This document shows positions 53,895 to 54,937 of a stretch of DNA of 54,937 bases, piece after piece. A program made the position numbers and the translations under genes. This DNA is from an uncultured Oleiphilus sp. (lineage in GTDB: Bacteria; Pseudomonadota; Gammaproteobacteria; Pseudomonadales; Oleiphilaceae). The stretch covers positions 1-54,937 of the forward strand of contig CAJWBJ010000011.1 in assembly GCA_913020495.1 (NCBI GenBank), written 5' to 3'. Under the pieces are notes generated by a model, which was not told the DNA's origin, made no database searches, and saw only the letters and a program-made list of their open reading frames with translations. Position 1 is the stretch's first letter, and each line of letters starts with the position of its first letter.

Positions 53895-54449
53895 ATGACT
53901 TGTATATGCTCTGAAGTAGATCATTCAGATTTTGATCTAATAGTAAAAGAAGAACTAAAAAATCCTATATATGTTAACAATATCGCGAATGAAAGTTATT
54001 GCGTGTCAATTGACTTAGATATCGACGAAGAGTTTATAGATATAAGTCTTGATAAAAATGAAATTTTAGAAGGGCTGAAAAAGAAAATGGGGCTTTACCA
54101 ATTGTGGGTTGAGCAAGACTATTGTGGGGACCATGTTGATCATAGAATGCTATGTGTTTATACCGGTAAAGGGTATGTGCACACTAGATTATTAAGAGAT
54201 CATATTCCGAAGAAGTGGGTAAAAGACGAAAAGCTATATGTAACTTTCTATGAATGTAGCAATAGAATTGCAAAGTATCTAGAACAGCTTTTTTTAGATA
54301 CTTACGATTTTCATTTTAACAAAGATGAAAATTATGGATATAAAATATTGCATAGTATGTGGGAAGAAGGACGAGTTGTTAATGGGACTGAGCTACATGA
54401 ACAATCTGAATTATTATCTCAGAAAAACCCTGAGTTCTTTAATCCGTGA
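53895..54449 (+). CDS. GIY-YIG-like nuclease-fold protein
   Basis: A 184-residue protein without a family name I can give. From residue 66 it follows the GIY-YIG plan: GLY (66-68) for GIY, VYTGKGYVHTRLLRDH (88-103) for YIG-x-G with the conserved Arg98 and His103, and YLEQLFLDTYDFHFNKDEN (128-146) holding the catalytic-type Glu130 and Asn142. The first 60 residues are acidic and unrelated. If right, it could cut or bind nucleic acid. No Shine-Dalgarno is obvious. It lies between two attC-like repeats as a single-gene unit. Confidence 0.5.
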   Translation: MTCICSEVDHSDFDLIVKEELKNPIYVNNIANESYCVSIDLDIDEEFIDISLDKNEILEGLKKKMGLYQLWVEQDYCGDHVDHRMLCVYTGKGYVHTRLLRDHIPKKWVKDEKLYVTFYECSNRIAKYLEQLFLDTYDFHFNKDENYGYKILHSMWEEGRVVNGTELHEQSELLSQKNPEFFNP

Positions 54450-54463
54450 ATAATTAAAAAATT

Positions 54464-54515
54464 GCTAACAAACGCCTGCAACCTGACCTTCGGCAGTTGA
54501 GGCGGGCGTAAGTGC
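54464..54515 (+). repeat. attC-like integron recombination site
   Basis: A 52-nt imperfect palindrome. Left R box is GCTAAC (54464-54469), and the stem is GCCT-G-CAAC (54474-54482) against GTTGAGGC (54496-54503). An inner TG/CA and CC/GG lie around TTC. The unpaired bases G78, C83 and A86 (54478, 54483, 54486) all lie on the left arm, the polarity expected of attC. The right box GTAAGTG departs from GTTRRRY at the third base, so it may be inactive. Beginning and end resemble Vibrio-type sites (TAACAAACGCCT, GGCGGGCGT). Confidence 0.6.
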
Positions 54516-54530
54516 TCAATAGGAATGCAA

Positions 54531-54937
54531 ATGGAATTTACAGAAACTCTATCTTTAATGGTCGGAATTATTGGTACTGCAATAGCCATTTATCAATCAG
54601 CAATAATTCGGGAAAGTAAAAAACGAAAGAGTGAAATACAGTATATTTTGGCTGGTATAAATAACACGGCTTTACAAAAACAAATTTCGTGGCAAAACCG
54701 CATTAGTACTTTGCCTAAACTTGAAACAGATAGGGATTGGGAGCTAGCTAATTCATTAATGCGAGCCAGAGATGATTGTCAAGAAATCGCAAGCCTTACT
54801 ATTGCGCTGGAAGGTACTATTGATGTCGACCATTCTGCCATCAAAGATATGATGCAAAAATCAATAGAAATTACTAAGCAAAATAATGAACTACAAGCCG
54901 AAGGGCTTAAAAACCCCACACTAAGCAAGAACTCAAA
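54531..54937 (+). CDS. Hypothetical membrane protein, cut by the window end
   Basis: An open frame of at least 135 codons without a stop in the window. It starts MEFTETLSLMVGIIGTAIAI, with AGGA 6 nt upstream (an earlier ATG at 54525 is too close). One N-terminal transmembrane helix (about 8-26) is followed by a basic stretch and a helical domain with ELANSLMRARDDCQEIA. It is not a family I recognise, but the plan is like the DUF4760 protein upstream. It starts 16 nt after the attC-like site. Confidence 0.6.
   Translation, partial: MEFTETLSLMVGIIGTAIAIYQSAIIRESKKRKSEIQYILAGINNTALQKQISWQNRISTLPKLETDRDWELANSLMRARDDCQEIASLTIALEGTIDVDHSAIKDMMQKSIEITKQNNELQAEGLKNPTLSKNS

Noticed and set aside
1-54937. 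CRISPR arrays, insertion sequences, rRNA genes, complete prophage
   Set aside because: I saw no regular spacer-repeat pattern, no transposase or integrase frame and no rRNA sequence anywhere in the window.

Overview
The window (about 42% G+C by eye) is chromosomal DNA of a free-living, ubiquinone-using gammaproteobacterium, most likely a marine Oceanospirillales/Pseudomonadales-type lineage. The evidence is the gene orders spc-alpha ribosomal operon, dusB-fis next to purH, prmA/accC/accB/aroQ, zapA-6S RNA-fau, pepP-ubiH-ubiI, ubiE-ubiJ-ubiB-hisE-tatABC-rsmE and rpsU-yqeY-dnaG-rpoD-tRNA. I would not name a genus from sequence alone.

Layout. Positions 1-5150 (+) hold the end of the spc operon (rpsE end, rpmD, rplO, secY, rpmJ) and the alpha operon (rpsM, rpsK, rpsD, rpoA, rplQ). 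Between them lie a candidate promoter with a GC-rich discriminator and a leader hairpin. From 5200 to 15160 nearly everything is on the minus strand: a thioesterase, purH, dusB-fis, a DUF3426 zinc-ribbon membrane protein, prmA, accC/accB/aroQ and a two-receiver diguanylate cyclase. Diverging from that cyclase (15335-18427, +) are a LapD-like degenerate GGDEF/EAL receptor and a DUF2333 protein. Then come ppa and rpiA (-), ilvA and a small membrane protein (+), fau, 6S RNA, zapA and a TIGR02449 coiled-coil gene (-), and a + strand run of ygfB-like, pepP, ubiH, ubiI and a three-haem cytochrome c.

An AT-rich patch with an FkbM methyltransferase (28.9-30.3 kb) interrupts the conserved order. The ubiquinone/Tat cluster (30.3-36.0 kb, -) follows. 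Then a lipid-related + strand run holds a phasin-like PHA-system protein, a FATP-type acyl-CoA synthetase and a PlpD-type patatin autotransporter. The autotransporter's true start appears to be a rare ATT codon, which restores its signal peptide. After queE, YheS-type ABC-F and assorted conserved genes comes the macromolecular synthesis operon rpsU-yqeY-dnaG-rpoD, ending in a perfect 32-nt palindrome and tRNA-Ile2(CAU).

The last 2.6 kb, beyond the tRNA, is accessory DNA. It contains a decayed tRNA relic, short orphan genes (DUF4760, a membrane protein, a GIY-YIG-like protein, and a membrane protein cut by the window edge), and at least one attC-like folded site with unpaired bases all on one arm. 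I read it as the start of an integron-type cassette cluster without a visible integrase. It and the ATT-initiated patatin are the most unusual things in the window.
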